From Nonomuraea pusilla (GTDB lineage: Bacteria > Actinomycetota > Actinomycetes > Streptosporangiales > Streptosporangiaceae), in contig NZ_FOBF01000017.1 in NCBI RefSeq assembly GCF_900109355.1, positions 136,174-200,173 of the forward strand: a stretch of DNA of 64,000 bases, given 5' to 3'. Positions 24,086 to 30,632 of this stretch are shown one piece after another (within the stretch, counting starts at the first letter, position 1; every line of letters starts with the position of its first letter). Under the pieces are notes generated by a model. The model worked only from the letters and a program-made list of their open reading frames with translations. It was not told where the DNA came from and did no database searches. A program made the translations under genes and the position numbers.

Positions 24086-26851
24086 TTACCTGCGTGGCTC
24101 ATTGGGGGTGTATATGGCGGTCGGGTCGATCGGGTCGTCCCCGGAGCGGTCGCCCAGCGCGTCACCGCCCCTGTAGGCCGAAGGATCGATGCGCATCGTC
24201 GACTCGCTCTGCAGGTCCGACCAGCTCGGAGCGGCCGGAGCCTGGTGGGCGGGACGGTACGGCGGAGGCTCGTACGAGCCCTGCTGCTGCTCGTACTGCC
24301 CGGACTGCGGCTGCTGCGGATGGCCGAACGGATCGTCGTACGGCCGGCCCTGGCCGCCGTAGTCGGGCAGCCTCAGCTCCGGCTGCGTGCCCGGCAGCGA
24401 GTGCTGCTGGTAGGTCTCGGCCTGCTGGTAGGCGTGCAGGAGCTGCTGCGAGCGCGGGTCCACGGGCAGGTCAGGCTCCTGATAGGAGGGCTCCTGCGGC
24501 TGCTGCGCGGCCGCGTACTCGTGGCCCGAGTAGCCCGTGAACGGCTGGCCGCCCTGCTGCGGCTCGGGGTAGGAGACGTTCGGGCTCGTCTCCACCGAGG
24601 AGTACGAACGGTCGGCCGGGGCCCCGAAGCCGCCGGGCGCCTGCGCCTGCTGGTCGTTCGCGGGGGGCGCGTACGGGGCGGGCTGGGCGTACAGGCTCGG
24701 CTGACTGTCGGCGGGCACGTACGGGCCGGGCGTGTACTCGGAGGACGACGTGAAGCCCGTGTCCGGCAGGGTCTCGCTCGGGGTGTAGCCGGGCCGGCCG
24801 CCGAAGCCGGACGGCTGCGAGCCGTAGCCCGCGCCCTGCGGCCCGTCCTGCCCGAACGGCTGGGCCTGACCGAGCGGCGACTGCGCCTGCCCGAGCGGCT
24901 GCGCCTGGTCGGCGTGGCCGAAGGACTGCTGCGCCTGGTCGGCGTGGCCGAACGGCTGCTGTGCCTGGTCGGGCCGCCCGAAGGGCTGCTGCGGGAGGTC
25001 CGACTGGCCGAAAGGCTGCTGGGCGGCGTCGGGCTGGCCGAAGGGCTGCGGCCCTGACTGGCCCTGCTGCCCGTGCTGCCCGTGCTGGCCGAACGGCGCC
25101 TGGCCGGGCTGCTGGAGCGGGTCGTGCTGCCCGGACTGCGGGCCCGAGTCGGACTGGCCGCCGAAGGACTGGGCCTGCCCCGGCTGCCCGAACGGCGACT
25201 GCCCGGACTGGACGGCGGCGTCGGGCCGGCCGAAGTGCTGCGGCGCGGAGTCGGGCCGGCCGAAGGGGGTCTGGGGCTGGCCGAAGTGCTGCGCCGAGTC
25301 GGGCTGGCCCGCGTGGCTCTGCGGCTGGGGCGCGTAGCCCGAACCCTGCCGCATCTGCTCGGGCTGGCCGAACTGCTGCTGAACCTGATCGGGCTGGCCG
25401 GCGTAGCTCTGCGGCTGCGGCCCGTAACCCGAACCCTGCTGCTGAACCTGATCGGGCTGACCCGCGAAGCTCTGCGGCTGCGGCCCGTAACCCGAACCCT
25501 GCTGCTGGGGCTGCTCCGGCTGCCCGCCCAGGCCGGGCTGCCCCGTGAGACCGGGCTGCGGGCCCAGGTTCGCGGCCTGCGGCTCCGCCTGGTGCGCGCC
25601 GTAACCGCCCGCCTGGCCCTGTCCGCCGAAACCCTGCTCCTGGCCCTGGCCGCCGTAACCGCCCGGCTGGCTCTGACCGCCGAAACCGGGCTCCTGGCCC
25701 TGGCCGCCGTAACCGCCCGGCTGGCCCGGAGCGCCGTAGTCGCCCGGCCCGCCCTGTGAGGCGTACGCCGGGGGCTGCTCCTGGTCGGAGGCGTAGGCGG
25801 GGGCCTGCTCGGGCCCGCCGCCGAAGCTCTGCGGCTGGGGCGCGTAGCCCGAGCCCTGCTGCTGCGCCTGGTCCGGCCGACCGGCGAAGCTCTGCGGCTG
25901 CGGCCCGTAGCCCGAACCCTGCTGAGCCTGCTCGCCCTGGCCGAACTGCTGCTGATGGTCAGGCTGACCGAACTGCTGCCGCCCCTGGTCGGACTGGCCG
26001 TACTGCTCCTGGCCCTGGTCGGGGCGGCCGTACTGCTGCTGGGGCTGGTCCTGGCGGCCGTACAGGGCGGCCTCGTCGGGTTGGATGATCTGAGTCGCGG
26101 ACTGCGGCTGATAGCCCTGGGGCTCCGGCAGGCGAGATCCGGCGCCCTGCTGGTCGGCCTGGTCCTGCTGGGAGGCGGCGGCGGCCGGGGGCTGCTCCTG
26201 GGAGGCGGCGTGGGAGGGGGCCGCCTCGATCTCGCGCGGGAAGCCGGCGCCCTGCTGCGCGGGCGGCTGCTGGTGCTGCGCCGGGGCGCCGTAGGGGGAG
26301 GCGGCGCCGCCGGGCTGGCCGCCGTCGGCCTGGTCGGGACGGCCGAACTGCTGCCCGAACCGCTGCCCCTGCGACGGCTCGTGGAAGCTCTGCTGGTACG
26401 GGGCCGCCGCTCCCGACTGCGCCTGCGGCAGCAGGTACACCAGCGCGACGGCGGCGAGCGCGAGCATGGGGACGCCGGTCAGCACGAACTCCACCACGGA
26501 CCGCAGCCCGTACCCGGAGAACAGGCCGAGGAGGAAGGCGAGCGCGCCGAGCGCGGTGGCCAGCCCGAGCGCGGCGGTGGCGCCGAGGGTGATGAGCCTG
26601 GACTTGGGCGTGGGGCGGCCTGCCCTGGTGGCGAGCAGCACCGCGCCGACGAGCAGCGCGACCGTGACGGGGCCGGCCAGGCCGGAGAGGTTGACGTACG
26701 CGCGGGCCGCGATGGACGTTCCGGTGTAGAGCGGGCCGGGCGACGAGCCGATCAGGACCCTGCCCGCCGACAGCAGCACGTTCACGGCGCCGACAGCGAG
26801 CATGAGCCAGGCGGCAGGCTCCCTGAGCCGCTCGGCGTTAAATTTGCTCAC
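24086..26851 (-). CDS. Four-TM membrane protein with ~770-residue Q/G/P/Y-rich low-complexity tail
   Basis: A 921-residue protein from GTG 26851 (GGGGG five bases upstream; an ATG 12 bases earlier is also open). Residues 1-145 contain four membrane segments (WLMLAVGAVNVLLSAG; VTVALLVGAVLLATRAG; ALGLATALGALAFLLGLF; MLALAAVALVYLLPQ). The rest is a disordered cytosolic or external tail made of short repeats: GSGYGPQPQSFAGQPDQ, PFGQPDQAQQ, GGYGGQGQ, and near the end FTGYSGHEYAA and Tyr-rich PPYRP. Gln, Gly, Pro and Tyr dominate, resembling prion-like phase-separating domains. A DUF5336-like N-terminus is possible. It lies between whiB and fbiA, divergent from fbiA. No enzymatic motif is seen. Confidence 0.85.
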   Translation of the reverse strand: MSKFNAERLREPAAWLMLAVGAVNVLLSAGRVLIGSSPGPLYTGTSIAARAYVNLSGLAGPVTVALLVGAVLLATRAGRPTPKSRLITLGATAALGLATALGALAFLLGLFSGYGLRSVVEFVLTGVPMLALAAVALVYLLPQAQSGAAAPYQQSFHEPSQGQRFGQQFGRPDQADGGQPGGAASPYGAPAQHQQPPAQQGAGFPREIEAAPSHAASQEQPPAAAASQQDQADQQGAGSRLPEPQGYQPQSATQIIQPDEAALYGRQDQPQQQYGRPDQGQEQYGQSDQGRQQFGQPDHQQQFGQGEQAQQGSGYGPQPQSFAGRPDQAQQQGSGYAPQPQSFGGGPEQAPAYASDQEQPPAYASQGGPGDYGAPGQPGGYGGQGQEPGFGGQSQPGGYGGQGQEQGFGGQGQAGGYGAHQAEPQAANLGPQPGLTGQPGLGGQPEQPQQQGSGYGPQPQSFAGQPDQVQQQGSGYGPQPQSYAGQPDQVQQQFGQPEQMRQGSGYAPQPQSHAGQPDSAQHFGQPQTPFGRPDSAPQHFGRPDAAVQSGQSPFGQPGQAQSFGGQSDSGPQSGQHDPLQQPGQAPFGQHGQHGQQGQSGPQPFGQPDAAQQPFGQSDLPQQPFGRPDQAQQPFGHADQAQQSFGHADQAQPLGQAQSPLGQAQPFGQDGPQGAGYGSQPSGFGGRPGYTPSETLPDTGFTSSSEYTPGPYVPADSQPSLYAQPAPYAPPANDQQAQAPGGFGAPADRSYSSVETSPNVSYPEPQQGGQPFTGYSGHEYAAAQQPQEPSYQEPDLPVDPRSQQLLHAYQQAETYQQHSLPGTQPELRLPDYGGQGRPYDDPFGHPQQPQSGQYEQQQGSYEPPPYRPAHQAPAAPSWSDLQSESTMRIDPSAYRGGDALGDRSGDDPIDPTAIYTPNEPRR
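24880..25960 (-). repeat. Coding repeats in the low-complexity tail (63-bp and shorter units)
   Basis: Nearly identical 63-base units (21 residues) lie at 25375-25437 and 25438-25500, with diverged relatives on either side and again near 25795-25925. Shorter blocks around 24880-25060 encode PFGQ/PFGHADQAQQ repeats. The frame is kept throughout. These explain the apparent CRISPR-like periodicity here. Confidence 0.8.
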
Positions 26852-26863
26852 AAGTACCCCCAT

Positions 26864-26879
26864 CGGACCCTTTGGTCCG
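26864..26879. promoter_or_regulatory. CGGACC-CTTT-GGTCCG inverted repeat between divergent genes
   Basis: A perfect six-base inverted repeat with four-base loop lies immediately upstream of the low-complexity protein gene and about 140 bases from fbiA. It could be an operator or a 5' leader hairpin of the minus-strand gene. No regulator can be assigned. Confidence 0.4.
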
Positions 26880-27020
26880 AAGGGAGTTTGCCACATCACG
26901 GAGAGCCACGGCGGGAGTCCCAGGAACCTCGTGCACCCCAATTCGGCACAGACCTGGCAGGACTCCCCGGCAACGGAGTCCAGGGAAACGGTTGTCGGAG
27001 GCCGGTGGAAGACTGGCCGC

Positions 27021-27959
27021 ATGCACATCGTGTCCCTCGCCGGCGGCATCGGCGGCGCCCGGTTCCTGCGCGGCCTGCGCGCGGCCGCACCCGACGCCGC
27101 GATCACCGTCATCGGCAACACGGGTGACGACATCACCCTGTTCGGCCTGCGGGTCTGCCCCGACCTCGACACCGTCATGTACACCCTGGGCGGGGGCATC
27201 AACGAGGAACAGGGCTGGGGCCGCGCCGACGAGTCCCACGTCGTCAAGGAGGAGCTGGCGGCGTACGGGGTGGAGCCGCAGTGGTTCGGGCTGGGCGACC
27301 GCGACTTCGCCACCCACATCGTGCGCTCCCAGATGCTGGAGGCCGGCTTCCCGCTCTCGCAGATCACGCAGGCGCTCTGCACCCGGTGGCAGCCGGGCGT
27401 GCGCCTGCTGCCCATGACCGACGACCGCTGCGAGACCCACGTCGTGATCAGCGACGAGCACGGCAGGCGCGCGGTGCACTTCCAGGAGTGGTGGGTGCGC
27501 ATGCGGGCCTCGGTGCCCGCCGAGTCGTTCGCGCTGGTGGGGGCCGACTCCGCCAAGCCCGCGCCGGGCGTGCTGGAGGCCGTCGAGCAGGCCGACGTCG
27601 TGATCCTGCCGCCGTCCAACCCGGTGGTGAGCATCGGGACGATCCTGCAGGTGCCGGGCATCCGCGAGGCCGTGGCCGCCAAGACCGTCGTCGGCGTCTC
27701 GCCGATCATCGGCGGCGCGCCGGTGCGCGGCATGGCCGACGCCTGCCTGACCGCCATCGGCGTCGAGACCACCGCCCAGGCGGTCCTCGACCTGTACGGC
27801 GCGGGGCTCCTCGACGGCTGGCTGGTCGCCCCCGAGGACGACGGGGTGGCGCTCGACGGCGTGCGCGTCGTGGCCCGTCCCCTGCTCATGCACGACGCCG
27901 GCGCGGCGGCCGACATCGCGCGCGCCGCCCTCGACCTCGCCCTGGAGCTGGCCCGATGA
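27021..27959 (+). CDS. fbiA: F420 biosynthesis phospho(enol)lactate transferase (CofD/FbiA)
   Basis: A 312-residue cytosolic enzyme. It transfers the phosphoenolpyruvyl (or phospholactyl) group from the GDP-activated precursor to the deazaflavin Fo, giving dehydro-F420-0 or F420-0. The start at ATG 27021 gives the family N-terminus MHIVSLAGGIGGARFLRGL; further motifs are VIGNTGDDITLFGLRVCPDLDT, GWGRADESHVVKEEL, LLPMTDDRCETHV, ILPPSNPVVSIGTIL and GVSPIIGGAPVRGMAD. Its stop overlaps the fbiB ATG (ATGA). AAGACT lies six bases before the ATG and may be a leaderless -10. Confidence 0.95.
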   Translation: MHIVSLAGGIGGARFLRGLRAAAPDAAITVIGNTGDDITLFGLRVCPDLDTVMYTLGGGINEEQGWGRADESHVVKEELAAYGVEPQWFGLGDRDFATHIVRSQMLEAGFPLSQITQALCTRWQPGVRLLPMTDDRCETHVVISDEHGRRAVHFQEWWVRMRASVPAESFALVGADSAKPAPGVLEAVEQADVVILPPSNPVVSIGTILQVPGIREAVAAKTVVGVSPIIGGAPVRGMADACLTAIGVETTAQAVLDLYGAGLLDGWLVAPEDDGVALDGVRVVARPLLMHDAGAAADIARAALDLALELAR

Positions 27960-29236
27960 GCGACCGTTGGAGCGACCGCGTGGAGATCCTGCCGATCAGC
28001 GGCATCGGCGAGGTGCGTCCCGGCGACGACCTGGCCGCCCTGCTGAGCGGCGCCGGCCTGCGCGACGGCGACGTCGTCGTGGTCACGTCCAAGGTCGTGA
28101 GCAAGGCCGAGGGGCGGGTCAGGCAGGCGCCCGACCGCGCGGCGGCCATCGAGGAGGAGACCGAGCGGGTGGTGGCCAGGCGGGGCGACCTGGTCATCGC
28201 CCAGACCCGCCACGGCTTCGTCATGGCCGCGGCCGGGGTCGACGCCTCCAACACCGAGCCCGGCACCGTCCTGCTCCTGCCCGAGGACCCCGACGCTTCG
28301 GCCAGGCGCATCCGGGCGGGCCTCGGGCTGCGGGTGGGCGTGATCGTGTCCGACACGTTCGGGCGGCCGTGGCGCAACGGGCTCACCGACGTCGCCATCG
28401 GCGCGGCGGGCGTGCGCCCGCTCGACGACTTCCGCGGCGCCACCGACGGCTACGGCAACGAGCTCAACGCCACCGTCACCGCGCTCGCCGACGAGATCGC
28501 GGCGGCGGCCGAGCTGGTCAAGGGCAAGCTGTCGGGCGTGCCCGCCGCGATCGTGCGCGGGCTGGAGCACCTGGTCACCGACGACGACGGGCCGGGCGCG
28601 CGCCCGCTCGTGCGTCCCGCCGACGAGGACCTGTTCAGGCACGGCTCGCGCGACGTGGTGTTCGCGCGCCGCACGATCAGGGAGTTCTCCGACCTGCCCG
28701 TCGATCCCGCGGCGGTGCGCAGGGCGGTGGCCGCCGGCATCGCCGCGCCCGCGCCGCACCACACGACGCCGTGGCGGTTCGTGCTGGTCGAGAGCGCCGC
28801 CACCCGGGTCAAGCTGCTCGACGCGATGCGCGACGCGTGGATCGCCGACCTGCGGGGCGACGGGTTCTCCGAGGAGTCGATCGCCAAGCGGGTCAGGCGG
28901 GGCGACGTGCTGCGAAACGCGCCGTACCTGGTCGTGCCGTGCCTGGTGATGGAGGGGTCGCACACGTACCGCGACGACCGGCGCAACGCCTCCGAGCGGG
29001 AGATGTTCGTGGTGGCGATGGGCGCGGGGGTGGAGAACTTCCTCGTCCAGCTCGCGGTCGAGGGGCTGGGGTCGGCCTGGGTGTCGTCCACGATGTTCTG
29101 CCGTCCCGTGGTGCGGGAGGTGCTCGACCTGCCCGCCTCTTGGGACCCGATGGGCTGCGTGGCGGTGGGCCACGCGGCGGCGGCGCCGCGCCGGCGGCCG
29201 CCCCGCGACGCGTCCGACTTCATCGTCACCCGCTGA
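27956..29236 (+). CDS. fbiB: Bifunctional F420-0:gamma-glutamyl ligase / nitroreductase-type reductase (FbiB)
   Basis: A 426-residue two-domain protein. Residues 1-245 are the CofE ligase that adds gamma-linked glutamates (VVVTSKVVSKAEGRVR; ARRGDLVIAQTRHGFVMAAAG; IVSDTFGRPWRNG; GATDGYGNELNATVT). Residues about 250-426 are an FMN nitroreductase fold (RRTIREFSDLPVDP; APHHTTPWRFVLVE; GLGSAWVSSTMF) that in actinobacteria reduces dehydro-F420-0. The fusion and length match mycobacterial FbiB. It is coupled to fbiA. A hairpin follows ten bases after the stop. Confidence 0.95.
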   Translation: MSDRWSDRVEILPISGIGEVRPGDDLAALLSGAGLRDGDVVVVTSKVVSKAEGRVRQAPDRAAAIEEETERVVARRGDLVIAQTRHGFVMAAAGVDASNTEPGTVLLLPEDPDASARRIRAGLGLRVGVIVSDTFGRPWRNGLTDVAIGAAGVRPLDDFRGATDGYGNELNATVTALADEIAAAAELVKGKLSGVPAAIVRGLEHLVTDDDGPGARPLVRPADEDLFRHGSRDVVFARRTIREFSDLPVDPAAVRRAVAAGIAAPAPHHTTPWRFVLVESAATRVKLLDAMRDAWIADLRGDGFSEESIAKRVRRGDVLRNAPYLVVPCLVMEGSHTYRDDRRNASEREMFVVAMGAGVENFLVQLAVEGLGSAWVSSTMFCRPVVREVLDLPASWDPMGCVAVGHAAAAPRRRPPRDASDFIVTR

Positions 29237-29246
29237 CGACGTCTCC

Positions 29247-29274
29247 GCCCCGCCATCGCTTCGAGCGGCGGGGC
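29247..29274 (+). terminator. Hairpin after fbiAB
   Basis: GCCCCGCC (29247-29254) pairs with GGCGGGGC (29267-29274), with a smaller CGCT/AGCG stem in the loop. There is no T-tract. It probably ends the fbiAB transcript. Confidence 0.5.
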
Positions 29275-29334
29275 CGGGCGGGCACGAGTGTTGACGACGG
29301 TGTTGTCCGATCCGTCAGCGGACCATTTACCGTT

Positions 29335-29347
29335 AGGAAACTTTCCT
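29335..29347. promoter_or_regulatory. AGGAAACTTTCCT palindrome upstream of the LPMO gene
   Basis: A perfect 13-base palindrome 39 bases before the LPMO start, in the AT-rich promoter region. It resembles the GAAA-n-TTTC operators of sugar-responsive LacI-type repressors before polysaccharide-degrading genes of Streptomyces, so induction by chitin- or plant-derived sugars is plausible. The assignment is inference. Confidence 0.5.
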
Positions 29348-29386
29348 TTACATTTGGAGCATCCCCCCATGTAAAGGAGCCACTTC

Positions 29387-30118
29387 ATGCGAAGGACTCT
29401 CACGTTAGTCGCGGTGGCGATGATCACGATCGCCACCACCGTCTTCAGCTCGTCGCCGGCGTTCGCCCACGGCTACGTCAACTGGCCGCCCAGCAGGCAG
29501 GCCTTCTGCGCGCAGGGCAAGGTGCCCGACTGCGGCCAGATCATCTACGAGCCCCAGAGCGTCGAAGGGCCCAAGGGGCTGCGCAGCTGCAACGCCAACC
29601 TGGCGCAGTTCGCCCAGCTCAACGACGACAGCAAGCCCTGGCCCGTCACCCAGGTGGGCAACTCGGTGACCTTCACCTGGACGTTCACCGCCCGGCACGC
29701 CACGCTCAACTACGAGTACTACATCGGCGGCAACCGGGTCGCGGTGTTCAACGGCGGCGGCCAGCAGCCGCCGCCCACGATCTCGCACACGGTGGACCTG
29801 TCGGGCTACTCCGGCCGCCAGAAGGTCCTCGCCATCTGGAACATCTCCGACACCGCCAACGCCTTCTACTCCTGCATCGACCTGCAGATCGGCAGCGGCG
29901 GCGGCACCCCGACGCCCACCCCGACCGTGACCCCCACCCAGTCGCCGACCCCCACCCCCACCGTGACGGCGCCGTCCGGCACCTGGCAGGCGGGCACCTC
30001 GTACGCCCCCGGCGACCAGGTGACGTACGGCGGCGCGGCCTACCGCTGCCTCCAGGCCCACACCGCCCTGCCCGGCTGGGAGCCGCCGAACGTCCCGGCG
30101 CTGTGGCAGAAGGCGTGA
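29387..30118 (+). CDS. Secreted AA10 lytic polysaccharide monooxygenase with CBM5/12
   Basis: A 243-residue secreted copper enzyme that cleaves chitin or cellulose oxidatively. The signal peptide ends SSPAFA, so the mature protein starts at His28 (HGYVNWPPSRQ), which together with His104 (TARHATLNYEYY) forms the histidine brace; the axial Phe is in DTANAFYSCID. A Thr-Pro linker (PTPTPTVTPTQSPTPTP) leads to a 45-residue chitin-binding CBM5/12 (WQAGTSYAPGDQVTYGG; ending PALWQKA), which favours chitin as substrate. ATG 29387 has AAAGGAG seven bases upstream. A palindrome sits in the promoter. Its stop overlaps the GTG of the DoxX gene. Confidence 0.94.
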   Translation: MRRTLTLVAVAMITIATTVFSSSPAFAHGYVNWPPSRQAFCAQGKVPDCGQIIYEPQSVEGPKGLRSCNANLAQFAQLNDDSKPWPVTQVGNSVTFTWTFTARHATLNYEYYIGGNRVAVFNGGGQQPPPTISHTVDLSGYSGRQKVLAIWNISDTANAFYSCIDLQIGSGGGTPTPTPTVTPTQSPTPTPTVTAPSGTWQAGTSYAPGDQVTYGGAAYRCLQAHTALPGWEPPNVPALWQKA

Positions 30119-30549
30119 CGGTGGACCGCGTCCGTGACGCCGTGGTGTCGCTGTTCCGCGTCGTGGTGGGGCTGCTGTTCGCCTGCCACGGCGCGGCGAC
30201 CCTGTTCGGCGTCCTCGGAGGCCCGCACGGCGGGAAGGTCCCGGCGGTGGGCGCGTGGCCCGACTGGTGGGCGGGGGTGATCGAGCTCGGCGCCGGCGGC
30301 CTGGTCGCCGTCGGGCTCGCCACCCGCGCCGCCGCGCTGCTCTGCTCGGGCACGATGGCGTACGCCTACTTCTCGGTTCACCTGCCCAAGGGGCTCTTCC
30401 CGCTGACCAACGGCGGGGAGCCGGCCGCTTTGTTCTCGTGGTCGTTCCTGGTGCTGGCGCTGGTGGGGAGCGGCGCCTGGTCGCTCGACACGCTGCTGTC
30501 GCGGCTGCGACGGCCGGCCGGCCTCCAGGAGCCCGCCCCCCGGACCTGA
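30115..30549 (+). CDS. DoxX-family membrane protein
   Basis: A 144-residue polytopic protein, GTG 30115 overlapping the LPMO stop (a second GTG six bases later is possible). Four membrane segments are visible: SLFRVVVGLLFACHGAATLFG, WWAGVIELGAGGLVAVGLATR, AALLCSGTMAYAYFSVHLP and FSWSFLVLALVGSGAWSLD, the DoxX/SURF4-like pattern. DoxX-type proteins take part in membrane redox or quinone-linked processes. Coupling to an LPMO raises the possibility that it supplies electrons for the copper enzyme, but that is speculation. The gene ends before a strong terminator. Confidence 0.85.
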   Translation: MTVDRVRDAVVSLFRVVVGLLFACHGAATLFGVLGGPHGGKVPAVGAWPDWWAGVIELGAGGLVAVGLATRAAALLCSGTMAYAYFSVHLPKGLFPLTNGGEPAALFSWSFLVLALVGSGAWSLDTLLSRLRRPAGLQEPAPRT

Positions 30550-30579
30550 CCACGGGACGAACAGCGAGAACACCGGCCA

Positions 30580-30614
30580 GGAGGCCCGGGAACGCCCACC
30601 GCTCCCGGGCCTCC
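30580..30614. terminator. 12-bp stem terminator between convergent genes
   Basis: GGAGGCCCGGGA (30580-30591) and TCCCGGGCCTCC (30603-30614) form a perfect 12-base stem with an 11-base loop between the DoxX and VWA stops. It can act in both directions. Confidence 0.7.
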
Positions 30615-30632
30615 GTTCACGGCCGAGCACGG

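Noticed and set aside
24880..25960. Regularly spaced repeats that look like a CRISPR array
   Set aside because: Repeats and intervening sequence are all coding in one frame, units vary in length and have no unique spacers; no cas gene is near.
26864..29173. Continuation of the minus-strand low-complexity frame across fbiA and fbiB
   Set aside because: The frame stays open only because of high GC; the sequence there is the antisense of two clear F420 genes and shows no protein-like pattern. The real gene starts near 26851-26863.
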